Made by a program: the position numbers and the translations under genes
In this document: positions 8,666 to 16,320 of the stretch, one piece after another
Layout: each line of letters opens with the position of its first letter
Position numbering within the stretch: the first letter of the stretch is position 1
Notes under the pieces: model-generated
What the model saw: only the letters and a program-made list of their open reading frames with translations
Database searches by the model: none
What the model was told of the DNA's origin: nothing
Assembly: GCF_001854405.1 (NCBI RefSeq)
Contig: NZ_CP017718.1
Coordinates: 1,240,001 to 1,304,000, forward strand
Source: Hyphomonas sp. Mor2
GTDB lineage: Bacteria; Pseudomonadota; Alphaproteobacteria; Caulobacterales; Hyphomonadaceae
Direction of reading: 5' to 3'
Length of the DNA stretch: 64,000 bases

Positions 8666-8694
8666 AGGCCTTCCGAGGAGCGCTCGGAAGGCCT
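8666..8694 (-). terminator. Rho-independent terminator of sppA
   Basis: A perfect 12-bp inverted repeat (AGGCCTTCCGAG / CTCGGAAGGCCT) with a 5-base loop lies 19 bases after the sppA stop. In the minus direction it is followed by ATTTCATTTG, which is moderately T-rich. It also separates sppA from the chorismate mutase gene. Confidence 0.8.
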
Positions 8695-8713
8695 TGTTCG
8701 CAGTCAGATGTGA

Positions 8714-10510
8714 TCAGCGTTCCGTGAAGGTCGGGATGCGCGCCTGCACACGGCTGTTTCGCAGCGTTTCAGCCTCCAGCATCAGGGCCTGAATTTCAGG
8801 ATCATTGATGATTTCAGCCAGCTGTCCGATCGCCTTCAGTTCTGCCGCAGATGCCGCAGAAGACGCACCGAAGAAATTAAACCCACCTTCGATCATCGGG
8901 AAGGTCTTCACACGGATCTCCGCATCGTCTTCGATCTCTGCCAGCTCGCGCGCTTTGGAGATCGCTACGGTTAGTCCACCGAGCTCGTCGACCAGGCCGT
9001 TTTCGAGCGCATCCTCTCCGCTCCAGACCCGTCCGCGAGCCACTTCGTTGATCTGCTCTGGTGAGAAGCCACGTCCGGCCGCGACCAGGGACGTGAAGCG
9101 GTCATAGCCGCGCTGGAGCCAGGCTCGAATCATCGTGCGTTGTTCGTCGGAAAAGCCTTCGGTCGTCGAGAAGGCACCCGTGAACGGACCGCCAATCTTG
9201 ATCGACTCGGCATTGATACCGATTCGGGCGAGGCCTTCATCGATCGCCATCTTGCCACCAAAGATCCCGATGGAGCCGGTAATGGTTGTTCGATTCGCGA
9301 CGATCCAGTCGGCGCCTGTCGACACATAGTATCCGCCAGAGGCCGCAACCGACGCCATGGAAACGACAACCGGTTTTTCTTCTTCTGTCTGGATGTAATT
9401 GATCGCATGCCAGATCTGGTCAGAGGCAGTGGGCGATCCGCCCGGGCTGTCGACGCGGAAGACGACGGCTTTCACATCCTCATCTCGCCCGGCTTCGTAC
9501 AGCGCTGCAGCAATCGTGTCAGAAGCAAATCCGTTGCCCTCCTGGAACAGGCTGCCGCCTTCTTCGCCGGTCACAATCGGACCTTGGCCGCCGACAATCG
9601 CAATCACCGGTGCGCCGAACTTGGGCTCCGGCGCATTGTAAGAGGCGATATCGATCGAGATCGCTTCTTCGCCGGCTCGCTCGGTTGCCGCATCAAGGGC
9701 CTGCTCAGGCCAACCAAGTGTAGTGGCGAAGTTGAACTCGATCATCTGCTCGCCACTGATCGGGCTGGCTTCCAGGGCGGCCTGCGCTTCAGATACGGTA
9801 ATGCCGCGATCGGTTGCAATGTCGCCGAGAGAGACGTCCCAGATTGATTCTGCCAGTTCTGTCATCGCGCGGCGATGCGGTTCGGTGAACGTCTCTTCCT
9901 TGTAGACGTTTGGCGCATTCTTGTACTCGTACAGCGCCTCGATCTCCGCGGTCACAGACAGGTTGTCCAGCAAGCCTTTGAAGAACAGGGTTTCGAACGT
10001 GATACCGCTGGCAATCATGTCACTGCCGGGTTGAATCCAGATCTCGTCTGATGGCGCAATGGCGCGGTAGCCAGATGGGCCGCCGCCATAAGAGCCCTGG
10101 CTGTGTGTGATGATGAATTTGTCGGCCGCCTGGAATTTCAGGAAGGCGTCGCGATATTCTTCAGCCCGCGCCGATCCGATGCCATACTCGCTGGCGCGGA
10201 TGAACAGGCCTTTGACTTGCTCGTCATTTGCGGCAGCTTCCAGCTTGGAAATGATATCAATGAAACCGGTGCCTCCCCCGAACAGAAGTTCCGGCCCTGA
10301 GGTCGGCGCCTGATCAGCGTAAGGCACACGCAGGTCGAGCGTCAGAACAATTGGGTCACCATCTGCCTGACCCGTTTCCGGGCCAGCGGCTGACCGCATC
10401 GCGTTGCTGACGGTCATCTGGATCAGCCCTACTCCGATGAAGAAGAGAAGGAACAGTCCGACAATCGATCCGATGACGGCCCCACCCAGGGATGCAAAAA
10501 AGGTTTTCAT
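8714..10510 (-). CDS. sppA: Signal peptide peptidase SppA, 67K type
   Basis: A 598-residue membrane-bound serine protease (S49 family) that degrades cleaved signal peptides. One N-terminal membrane segment (about 10-35) anchors two tandem S49 domains facing the periplasm. The catalytic dyad is visible: Lys197 in YEYKNAP in the first half and Ser391 in ASVAASGGYY in the second, the arrangement of E. coli SppA. FRVDSPGGSP is also typical. It is a single-gene unit with a possible TTGACA promoter upstream and a strong terminator downstream. Confidence 0.95.
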   Translation of the reverse strand: MKTFFASLGGAVIGSIVGLFLLFFIGVGLIQMTVSNAMRSAAGPETGQADGDPIVLTLDLRVPYADQAPTSGPELLFGGGTGFIDIISKLEAAANDEQVKGLFIRASEYGIGSARAEEYRDAFLKFQAADKFIITHSQGSYGGGPSGYRAIAPSDEIWIQPGSDMIASGITFETLFFKGLLDNLSVTAEIEALYEYKNAPNVYKEETFTEPHRRAMTELAESIWDVSLGDIATDRGITVSEAQAALEASPISGEQMIEFNFATTLGWPEQALDAATERAGEEAISIDIASYNAPEPKFGAPVIAIVGGQGPIVTGEEGGSLFQEGNGFASDTIAAALYEAGRDEDVKAVVFRVDSPGGSPTASDQIWHAINYIQTEEEKPVVVSMASVAASGGYYVSTGADWIVANRTTITGSIGIFGGKMAIDEGLARIGINAESIKIGGPFTGAFSTTEGFSDEQRTMIRAWLQRGYDRFTSLVAAGRGFSPEQINEVARGRVWSGEDALENGLVDELGGLTVAISKARELAEIEDDAEIRVKTFPMIEGGFNFFGASSAASAAELKAIGQLAEIINDPEIQALMLEAETLRNSRVQARIPTFTER

Positions 10511-10546
10511 GGGAGAAACGCTCCGTAATGTTTCTTATCGGATAAC

Positions 10547-10575
10547 GATATGGGCGTTAAGATCGGGTTTGTCAA
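10547..10575 (-). promoter_or_regulatory. Possible sppA promoter
   Basis: On the minus strand a perfect TTGACA (10575-10570) is followed after 17 bases by CATATC (10552-10547), which is a weak match to the -10 box. It lies about 37 bases upstream of the sppA start codon. This is a prediction from spacing and the -35 box only. Confidence 0.4.
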
Positions 10576-10720
10576 AACACAAAGATCACAAACAATGTCA
10601 AAACCACGTCGTGCCAGAGAGTAGGGCAGGTGGGTTCTGGCAAAAATGCAGCTGTTTGAATTTTGTCAGGCATTTGGGTGTTGCAAGCCGAAATCGGATT
10701 GGTTATGTCCGCCGCTCAGT

Positions 10721-10795
10721 TGGGGTGTCGCCAAGTGGTAAGGCACCGGTTTTTGGTATCGGCATTCCCAGGTTCGAATCCTGGCACCCCAGCCA
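10721..10795 (+). tRNA. tRNA-Gln (anticodon TTG)
   Basis: A cloverleaf of 72 bases plus encoded CCA. The acceptor stem is TGGGGTG/CACCCCA, the D-loop region is GCCAAGTGGTAAGGC, the anticodon stem CCGGT/ATCGG encloses a loop with TTG, and the T-arm is CCCAGGTTCGAATCCTGG. TGGGG at the 5' end is typical of bacterial glutamine tRNA. Confidence 0.97.
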
Positions 10796-11201
10796 CCTTT
10801 CAAAAAATGGACACTCGCAAAGAGAGTGGAGTCCGCTGCGTGTGCGACTCGCGACTCCCCCTTGATCTATTCTCGGGATGTAATATTATTTCAAAAAGGC
10901 CTTGTAACTGCCTCAATTTTGAATGAGAGTTTGACAAGCTCCCGAGCATTTTGCAGAGGTGACCATGTATGCGAATATGACCACGGGTTAATCCCGGTCG
11001 CTGCGTAGATTAGAAAGACGGAAAGTCTCAAGGTCAAAAAACTGGGAGGAGGTGGGCGTAGCCCGGTTTCCTTTTTTTAGAACTGTGCGGGTTTGTGTGT
11101 GTAACCCCGCTAAGATCGTTTCAGCATTCTGCTGGAGCTAATGAAAAGTTTCAGCGACGTCCAAAGGCGGCGCACCATTAGGAGAGTGAGAGGCAGACTT
11201 C
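10796..11201 (+). other. Intergenic region before the Ton operon, with possible small RNA or attenuator
   Basis: There are 406 bases without a convincing gene between tRNA-Gln and the DUF3450 gene. Three hairpins stand in series: 10979-10999 (GACC..GGG/CCC..GGTC), 11016-11028 (AGAC/GTCT) and 11054-11064 (GGGC/GCCC). The last is followed by a T-tract at 11072-11078. This could be a small RNA with its terminator or an attenuator in the Ton operon leader. A TTGACA at 10931-10936 has no clear -10 partner. The short open frame in this region (about 10826-11008) has no recognisable features. Confidence 0.35.
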
Positions 11202-11990
11202 ATGAAGAATGTTCTGACACCGGCTCGCGGAGCCATTCTAGCAACCATCGTCGTCGGCTTCGCCGCGCCGTCAGTTGCTCAAGGACTGGATCGCGCGATC
11301 GCGACTGGCGAACAGGCAACCCGCCGCGCCGAACAAGTTCAGCAGCAAATTAACCAGCTCGATGATGAGCGCGCAGACATGGTCGGAGAATTCCGGACCC
11401 TGCTTCAGCGAAAGACTGCCGCTGAGCTTTACGCCAGACAGCAGGAAGCTGCCGTAGAAAGTCAGCAGCGCGAAATCGCGTCATTGACCGATCAGCTCAG
11501 CCGAGTGGACGAGATCACCTCTCAGACCGTTCCAATGCTTGAGGCCCTGATCGACGATCTGGACGCCTTCATCGATGCCGACCTGCCATTCCGCCTCGAG
11601 GCCCGCAAGGCCCGCATCCAGCGACTGCGCGAGTATCTCAGCGATCCGGCCGTTTCCGTGACCGAGCGTTATCGTCAGATCATGGACGCCTACACCGCTG
11701 AAATGGAAGTCGGTCGCAAGACGGACACCTGGAAAGAAACCATCATGGTAGACGCCGGCACCGCGAATGAGCGCGAAGTGGCTGTCGACATGGTGCTCTT
11801 CGGTCGCGTCGCTCTGGTCTACATGGATCCGACCGGTCGTTACGCCAAGCGCTTCGATCGCGAGACCGGCAGCTGGGTCGACCTCGAGAACAAGTACAAG
11901 CCCGAAATCGAAAAAGCGATTCGGATCATTCAGGGTAAGCGCACACAGGATGTGATGTACGTGCCCGCAACCAAGCTTAACGTCCAGTAA
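11202..11990 (+). CDS. DUF3450 periplasmic protein of the Ton system
   Basis: A 262-residue exported protein. A signal peptide (cleavage after about residue 26, AQ) is followed by a long coiled-coil region (about 28-110, Gln/Glu/Arg-rich) and a conserved C-terminal half (LEALIDDLDAFIDADLPF, RYRQIMDAYTAEME, LFGRVALVYMDPTG). This matches DUF3450 proteins, which are regularly encoded just before TtpC/ExbB2 in Vibrio-type TonB2 systems. The exact role is unknown; it probably works with the periplasmic part of TtpC. It is the first gene of an operon of at least six, and the next gene begins 26 bases downstream. Confidence 0.88.
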   Translation: MKNVLTPARGAILATIVVGFAAPSVAQGLDRAIATGEQATRRAEQVQQQINQLDDERADMVGEFRTLLQRKTAAELYARQQEAAVESQQREIASLTDQLSRVDEITSQTVPMLEALIDDLDAFIDADLPFRLEARKARIQRLREYLSDPAVSVTERYRQIMDAYTAEMEVGRKTDTWKETIMVDAGTANEREVAVDMVLFGRVALVYMDPTGRYAKRFDRETGSWVDLENKYKPEIEKAIRIIQGKRTQDVMYVPATKLNVQ

Positions 11991-12016
11991 GCCCAATGGA
12001 GTTGAGGAAAGAACAC

Positions 12017-13408
12017 ATGAAACCGTTCACAAAATCACTTAAAACCATTGGGGTCGCGGTAGCCTTTGCTGCCACGTCAATGGCCGCCTCTGCGCCAGCT
12101 GTTGCGCAGTCTCTTGCCGATATTCTGGCCCGCGTTCAGCAGGACAGTCAGGAACTCTCGACTGAAAACGAGCAGCGCCTGAACGACTTCCGCCGGGCAA
12201 CGTCCGAGCAGGAAGCCCAAATGGCTCAGGCACGTTCTGAACTGAACGCAGCGAATGCCCGCGGTAACGCGCTCAGCGCCCAGTTCGACGCCTATCAGGC
12301 CGAGATCGACACACTGGCAACCGAGCTTGATATTCAGGCCGGTGACTTTGCCCAGCTTGTTGGTGAATTCCGCGCTGTTGTCGGTGAAGTTCAGCCGCTG
12401 ATGCGTGAGAGCCTCGCCAGCTTCGAATATCCTGGCCGCTACGAAGGTCTGTCCGAAGTTGCTGAAGCCACGACGCTTCCAACCCGCGAAGAACTCGACC
12501 GTCTTCCGAAGGCGATCCTTCAGGAAATGATTGCTCAGTCGGAAGTGAAAACCTTCATGTCGCCTGTTTCCATGGGCGGCGATGACGAGTCTGTCGAAGA
12601 CGTCGCTGTCACTCGTGTCGGTACGTTCATCGCAGCGACTGACAATGATGCTGGCTTCGTGACAATCGAATCCGCTGGTGATGGCAGCTACTTCCTGCAG
12701 AAGCTTCAGCGTCAGCCAGGTGGTCGTTTCCGCAGCGCGTTCAAGTCGCTCATCAATGCTGATGAAGGCCGCACGCTGACAGTTCCATTCGACCCGAACC
12801 GTGGTGAGCTGTTCAAGATTGAAGGCGACAAGCCGAGCCTCGGCGAACGCGTCAATCAGGGCGGTATCGTTGGTTACATCGTTCTTGGCCTTCTGGTCAT
12901 CGGTCTGACCGTCGCCCTGTTCAAGATCATCACCCTGTTCTTCATGGGCAATGCCATTCGCTCTACTGCGAAAACGAAGCAAGCTGGCGACGGTAACCCG
13001 CTCGCTCGCGTCTTCGAAGCCTATGAGACCAACAAGAATGCCGACCTCGAAACTCTCGAACTGAAGCTCGACGAGCAGATCCTTCGCGAGTCTCCGAAAA
13101 TCGAGCGCTACAATGACATCGTCAAAGTGCTGGCCGCTGTGGCTCCACTGATGGGTCTGCTCGGTACGGTTATCGGTATGATCATTACCTTTACCGCGAT
13201 TACAAACTTCGGTGCCGGTGATCCGAAACTGATGGCTGGCGGTATTTCAGTTGCGCTTATGACCACAGTGCTTGGTCTGGTGGCTGCGATCCCACTTCTG
13301 CTGACCCACGCTCTGGCGGCTGCCATGGCGCGCGGGAACCAGCAGATCCTGGATGAGCAAGCGGCTGGCCTCGTGGCCGAGCGTGCAGAACGCGGAGGGG
13401 TGGCGTAA
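12017..13408 (+). CDS. TtpC-like proton channel (MotA/TolQ/ExbB family, long form)
   Basis: A 463-residue inner-membrane protein. A signal sequence (to about VAQ) and a long periplasmic coiled-coil N-terminal half (about 30-265) precede an ExbB/TolQ core with three membrane segments (about 280-310, 380-405 and 420-445). The core includes APLMGLLGTVIGMIITF, the conserved proton-channel helix. This long form is TtpC/ExbB2, an accessory energiser that joins ExbB, ExbD and TonB. ATG 12017 has an AGGAAAG ribosome site; the upstream ATG 11996 would only extend the leader. Codon choice is visibly richer in T-ending codons (GTT, GGT, CGT) than in neighbouring metabolic genes, suggesting high expression. 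Confidence 0.9.
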   Translation: MKPFTKSLKTIGVAVAFAATSMAASAPAVAQSLADILARVQQDSQELSTENEQRLNDFRRATSEQEAQMAQARSELNAANARGNALSAQFDAYQAEIDTLATELDIQAGDFAQLVGEFRAVVGEVQPLMRESLASFEYPGRYEGLSEVAEATTLPTREELDRLPKAILQEMIAQSEVKTFMSPVSMGGDDESVEDVAVTRVGTFIAATDNDAGFVTIESAGDGSYFLQKLQRQPGGRFRSAFKSLINADEGRTLTVPFDPNRGELFKIEGDKPSLGERVNQGGIVGYIVLGLLVIGLTVALFKIITLFFMGNAIRSTAKTKQAGDGNPLARVFEAYETNKNADLETLELKLDEQILRESPKIERYNDIVKVLAAVAPLMGLLGTVIGMIITFTAITNFGAGDPKLMAGGISVALMTTVLGLVAAIPLLLTHALAAAMARGNQQILDEQAAGLVAERAERGGVA

Positions 13409-13437
13409 GCCGCCTCTGAGATCGGGAGCCCAGACAT

Positions 13438-13950
13438 ATGTTGGGAATGACCGAACTTCAGGAGTTCTTGGCCCGCGGGGGACCAGTGCTTCTATGGATT
13501 ATGGGCGCCACATTCGTGATGTGGGCCCTGATCCTGGAGCGCCTGTTCTACTTCCGCATCGCCCACAACTCCGTCGCAGAGGAGGCTTTGTCGGAGTGGC
13601 GCTCGCGCTCTGATCACAAGTCCAAATACGCCCACTGGGTCAAAGACAAGCTGGTCTCAGAGGTCCGACAGAAGGCACAGGCGAATGTCTCATTCGCCAA
13701 GGCCATGGTCGCCCTCGCACCACTGCTGGGTCTGCTTGGCACAGTGACCGGCATGGTCACCGTGTTTGACAACATGGCGATCACTGACGGTGCAGATGCC
13801 AAAGCCCTGTCGCGAGGCGTGTCGCAAGCCACGATCCCGACCATGGCCGGCATGGTGGCCTCGATTTCAGGAATTCCGTTTGCCACGGGTATGGACAAGA
13901 AAGTCCGCCGCCTGGTGCAAAAGGTCGAAGACCAGATGGAGATTTACTGA
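13438..13950 (+). CDS. exbB: ExbB proton channel subunit
   Basis: A 170-residue inner-membrane protein of the MotA/TolQ/ExbB family. It has three membrane segments (about 14-34, 85-110 and 125-150) with the conserved [25 protein letters not shown] helix split around the channel threonines. Paired with ExbD it converts proton motive force into movement of TonB. It is the short partner of the long TtpC just upstream. Its stop codon overlaps the exbD start by one base (TGATG), so translation is coupled. Confidence 0.93.
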   Translation: MLGMTELQEFLARGGPVLLWIMGATFVMWALILERLFYFRIAHNSVAEEALSEWRSRSDHKSKYAHWVKDKLVSEVRQKAQANVSFAKAMVALAPLLGLLGTVTGMVTVFDNMAITDGADAKALSRGVSQATIPTMAGMVASISGIPFATGMDKKVRRLVQKVEDQMEIY

Positions 13951-14354
13951 TGAGAGGTCGCGCCAGTCGCCCATCTGAAGAGGCCCATGTCGATCTGACA
14001 CCCATGCTCGACGTGGTCTTCATTCTGCTGATCTTCTTCATCGTCACCTCGACCTTTATTCAGGAAGAGGCGCTCGGTGCAGAACCGCCGCCACCGCAAA
14101 CGAATGCGCCAAGTAACCCGGCGCCTGCGATCATCGTCTATATCGACGAAACCGACCAGATTCGGGTCAATCGCAAGCTCACGGACATCTCGGCCGTACG
14201 GGGTGGCATGGAGCGTGCCCGCGCGGAGAACCCGGAGAGTGCCTTGATCATTCAAGCGCATCCTCAGGCCCGCACCGGCACCATCATTGAAGTGCGTGAT
14301 ATCGCTTATGACGCACAAATGGAGCGGGTGAACATCGTCCGTTCCGCAGGGTAG
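13950..14354 (+). CDS. exbD: ExbD/TolR family protein 1
   Basis: A 134-residue protein with a short cytoplasmic tail, one membrane helix (about 20-42) and a periplasmic domain. The helix begins [15 protein letters not shown], containing the conserved aspartate that carries protons through the ExbB channel. A Pro-rich linker ([14 protein letters not shown]) leads to the periplasmic ExbD/TolR fold. It starts inside the exbB stop codon. A second exbD follows 12 bases later. Confidence 0.93.
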   Translation: MRGRASRPSEEAHVDLTPMLDVVFILLIFFIVTSTFIQEEALGAEPPPPQTNAPSNPAPAIIVYIDETDQIRVNRKLTDISAVRGGMERARAENPESALIIQAHPQARTGTIIEVRDIAYDAQMERVNIVRSAG

Positions 14355-14366
14355 AGGAGGCTAGAT

Positions 14367-14777
14367 ATGGCTCGCAAAATGCGCGCAGCGGCAGAGAGTG
14401 CCGAAGATGATGTCAACCTCACGCCAATGCTTGATGTGGTCTTCATCCTGCTCATCTTCTTCATCGTTACGGCTCAGTTCATCCGTGAACCTGGCGTCGA
14501 AATCGATCGTGTGGAGGTCAACAATAAAGAGCGTCAAAACCCGCTCGGTATTCTGATCGCGATCGACTCGAACAGCGAGATCTACATGAACAAGCAGGTC
14601 GTCTCGATGTCGGAAGTGGGCTTTCGTATTCGCGAACTTCGCGAAGACAACCCAAAAGGTCGACTTGTTGTACAGGCAGATGCTGACGCACAAGCCGGGG
14701 TGCTGATCGATCTCATGGAGATCGTCAACGAAATCGATGGCCTGGGGCGCGTGCCGCTCTCGGTGGTCAATAATTAG
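14367..14777 (+). CDS. exbD: ExbD/TolR family protein 2
   Basis: A 136-residue paralogue of the preceding ExbD with the same [15 protein letters not shown] helix and conserved aspartate (about residue 26), but no Pro-rich linker. Paired exbD genes behind ttpC/exbB are common in this type of Ton operon, and the two may form a heterodimer in the motor. A ribosome site (GGAGG) lies before ATG 14367. The tonB gene begins 9 bases after its stop. Confidence 0.92.
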   Translation: MARKMRAAAESAEDDVNLTPMLDVVFILLIFFIVTAQFIREPGVEIDRVEVNNKERQNPLGILIAIDSNSEIYMNKQVVSMSEVGFRIRELREDNPKGRLVVQADADAQAGVLIDLMEIVNEIDGLGRVPLSVVNN

Positions 14778-14786
14778 GAGGATCTC

Positions 14787-15413
14787 ATGTTTGCAAATCC
14801 GCTAATTCGCCTCGCAATTGGATTGCCGGTCGCTTTGATCGTGACCCTGGGTCTGTTTCACATCATGCGGATCGTGATCAGCAATGATTTCGAAGAGCCG
14901 GAAAACCTGACCGAGTACAATCTCGAAAGCATCACGCCTGAAGCCCAGGAAGAAAACGTGACGCGTCGGGCACGCAGCAAGCCGCGCAAGCTCAACAATG
15001 CTGACAAGCCGCCGCCACCTCCAAAGCTGACGGCCAGCAAGAATGACATCGATCTGCCGACGCCAAACATTCAGGGCGCACCACCCAGTGAATTGCCGCC
15101 GACCCGGCTGAACTCACTGGCGATCGATCCGGTGGCTATCTCTGACCGGGATGCCCAGCCGATCCGTCCACCGGTCCCGACTTATCCAAGCCGGGCCGCA
15201 GAGCGCGGCATTGAAGGATCCTGTGACGTCCGCTTCGATGTGGACACACGCGGCAAGCCTTACAATGTCGAGGCCGATTGCACGGACCGTGTCTTCAAGC
15301 GGGAAGCCGAACGCGCAGTGAGCCGCGTGGAATTCGCGCCGAAGATCATTCGCGGTCAGGCCGCGGAACGTCGCAACGTGGTCTATCCACTCGAGTTCAC
15401 GCTCGCGGACTAA
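14787..15413 (+). CDS. tonB: TonB energy transducer 1
   Basis: A 208-residue protein with one N-terminal membrane helix (about 7-29), a Pro/Lys-rich periplasmic region (DKPPPPPKLTA and RPPVPTYP) and a C-terminal TonB domain (about 125-208, AERGIEGSCDVRFDV then VEFAPKI and VVYPLEFTL). It contacts the TonB box of outer-membrane receptors. Two cysteines, C146 and C165, sit on what should be adjacent strands and could form a disulfide; the same pair occurs in the second TonB downstream. It is the last gene before a clear terminator. Confidence 0.93.
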   Translation: MFANPLIRLAIGLPVALIVTLGLFHIMRIVISNDFEEPENLTEYNLESITPEAQEENVTRRARSKPRKLNNADKPPPPPKLTASKNDIDLPTPNIQGAPPSELPPTRLNSLAIDPVAISDRDAQPIRPPVPTYPSRAAERGIEGSCDVRFDVDTRGKPYNVEADCTDRVFKREAERAVSRVEFAPKIIRGQAAERRNVVYPLEFTLAD

Positions 15414-15436
15414 GCGTCGATCATTTCAAACAGGGC

Positions 15437-15468
15437 AGGGGAGGTCTTAGGATCTCCCCTTTCTTTTT
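15437..15468 (+). terminator. Rho-independent terminator of the Ton operon
   Basis: A 10-bp stem (AGGGGAGGTC / GATCTCCCCT, one G-T pair) with a 4-base loop TTAG is followed by TTCTTTTT. It lies 24 bases after the tonB stop and separates that operon from the second tonB. Confidence 0.9.
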
Positions 15469-15471
15469 GGC

Positions 15472-15500
15472 TTGACAATGTAACTTAATTACATACTGTA
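15472..15500 (+). promoter_or_regulatory. Possible promoter and operator of the second tonB
   Basis: TTGACA at 15472-15477 directly follows the terminator T-tract. The 17 bases after it form a perfect inverted repeat, ATGTAA-CTTAA-TTACAT (15478-15494), which fills the spacer between -35 and -10. The -10 region (about 15494-15500, TACTGTA) is a poor match. The layout suggests a regulator that blocks polymerase. A further TGTAAC...TAACAT stretch lies at 15498-15511. Confidence 0.45.
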
Positions 15501-15535
15501 ACAACATAACATCCCAAAGCGATAGGAGGGCGCTC

Positions 15536-16198
15536 ATGAGTACGAGGATTCAAACCGGTCAAACACACCGACTGATGCGGGCCCGAGCAAAACGTCTCGG
15601 CGCCGTCGCGCTGCCAGCTGGACTCATGACGGTCGGATTGTTCATGGGAATGAAGAGCCTGATCGCAGTCGATGATTTTTCGCCGCCAGAACAAACGGTC
15701 TACGATCTGCCGGCTTATATGGAGGCGAAGAAAGTGGAGGATCCCGAGACTCTCGACATCAAACCCACGCGACCCGATCCGATAGACCCGCCGCCGCGTC
15801 CGCCAGAGCTGGTAAAAGACATCAAGCTCGTCGACGGACCACAGTCTGATTATAGCGGGGCCGTGCCGGCCAATTATGGGGAGGCAGAGTTCAAGCCGCT
15901 GCTGCCTGATCGCGTGAGCGCCATCAGCATTCGCGACCTGCAACCGATCACGCCGCCTGTGCCCATCTATCCTCGCCGCGCTATTGAACAGGGACTTGAA
16001 GGGGATTGCGACGTGTATCTCGGCGTTTCAACGCGTGGCGACCCCTTCAATGTGCAGGCAGAGTGCACCCATCACGTGTTTGAAAGTGCTGCCAGAAAAG
16101 CGGTTCAGAAGGTCAAATTTGCGCCCCAAATCCGTGGTGGACTGCCGGTTACTGTGACAGGTGTGGTCTACCCCCTTGAGTTCCGAATGGAACCATAA
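15536..16198 (+). CDS. tonB: TonB energy transducer 2
   Basis: A 220-residue TonB paralogue. A basic N-terminus leads to one membrane helix (about 20-42), a Pro-rich spacer (TRPDPIDPPPRPPEL) and a C-terminal TonB domain (about 140-220) including PVPIYPRRAIEQGLEGDC and GVVYPLEFRME. Cysteines C158 and C177 have the same 19-residue spacing as in TonB 1. It has its own promoter region after the Ton operon terminator, so it may serve a subset of receptors or different conditions. A good ribosome site (AGGAGG) lies at 15525-15530. Confidence 0.92.
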   Translation: MSTRIQTGQTHRLMRARAKRLGAVALPAGLMTVGLFMGMKSLIAVDDFSPPEQTVYDLPAYMEAKKVEDPETLDIKPTRPDPIDPPPRPPELVKDIKLVDGPQSDYSGAVPANYGEAEFKPLLPDRVSAISIRDLQPITPPVPIYPRRAIEQGLEGDCDVYLGVSTRGDPFNVQAECTHHVFESAARKAVQKVKFAPQIRGGLPVTVTGVVYPLEFRMEP

Positions 16199-16320
16199 GA
16201 GACTGAAGGTGTAAAAGTCTGGGAAAATGCTTCAACTTATCGATTGAAGCGCTTGAAATCGGAGAGAACTTCCGGTTCAAAGGAGTTCAACCGCCAAACA
16301 GGCGGAGAGGAGTGAAAAGT

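Noticed and set aside
10931-10959. TTGACA as a promoter for the Ton operon or a small RNA
   Set aside because: No acceptable -10 box at 15-19 bases, so it was not annotated as a promoter.
12077-12982. Minus-strand open frame of 301 codons
   Set aside because: Antisense to the TtpC-like gene; no ribosome site or recognisable domain.
16229-16250. Hairpin GCTTCAA/TTGAAGC between the second tonB and the TPR gene
   Set aside because: No T-tract follows, so it is not a clear terminator; it may just be a weak leader structure.
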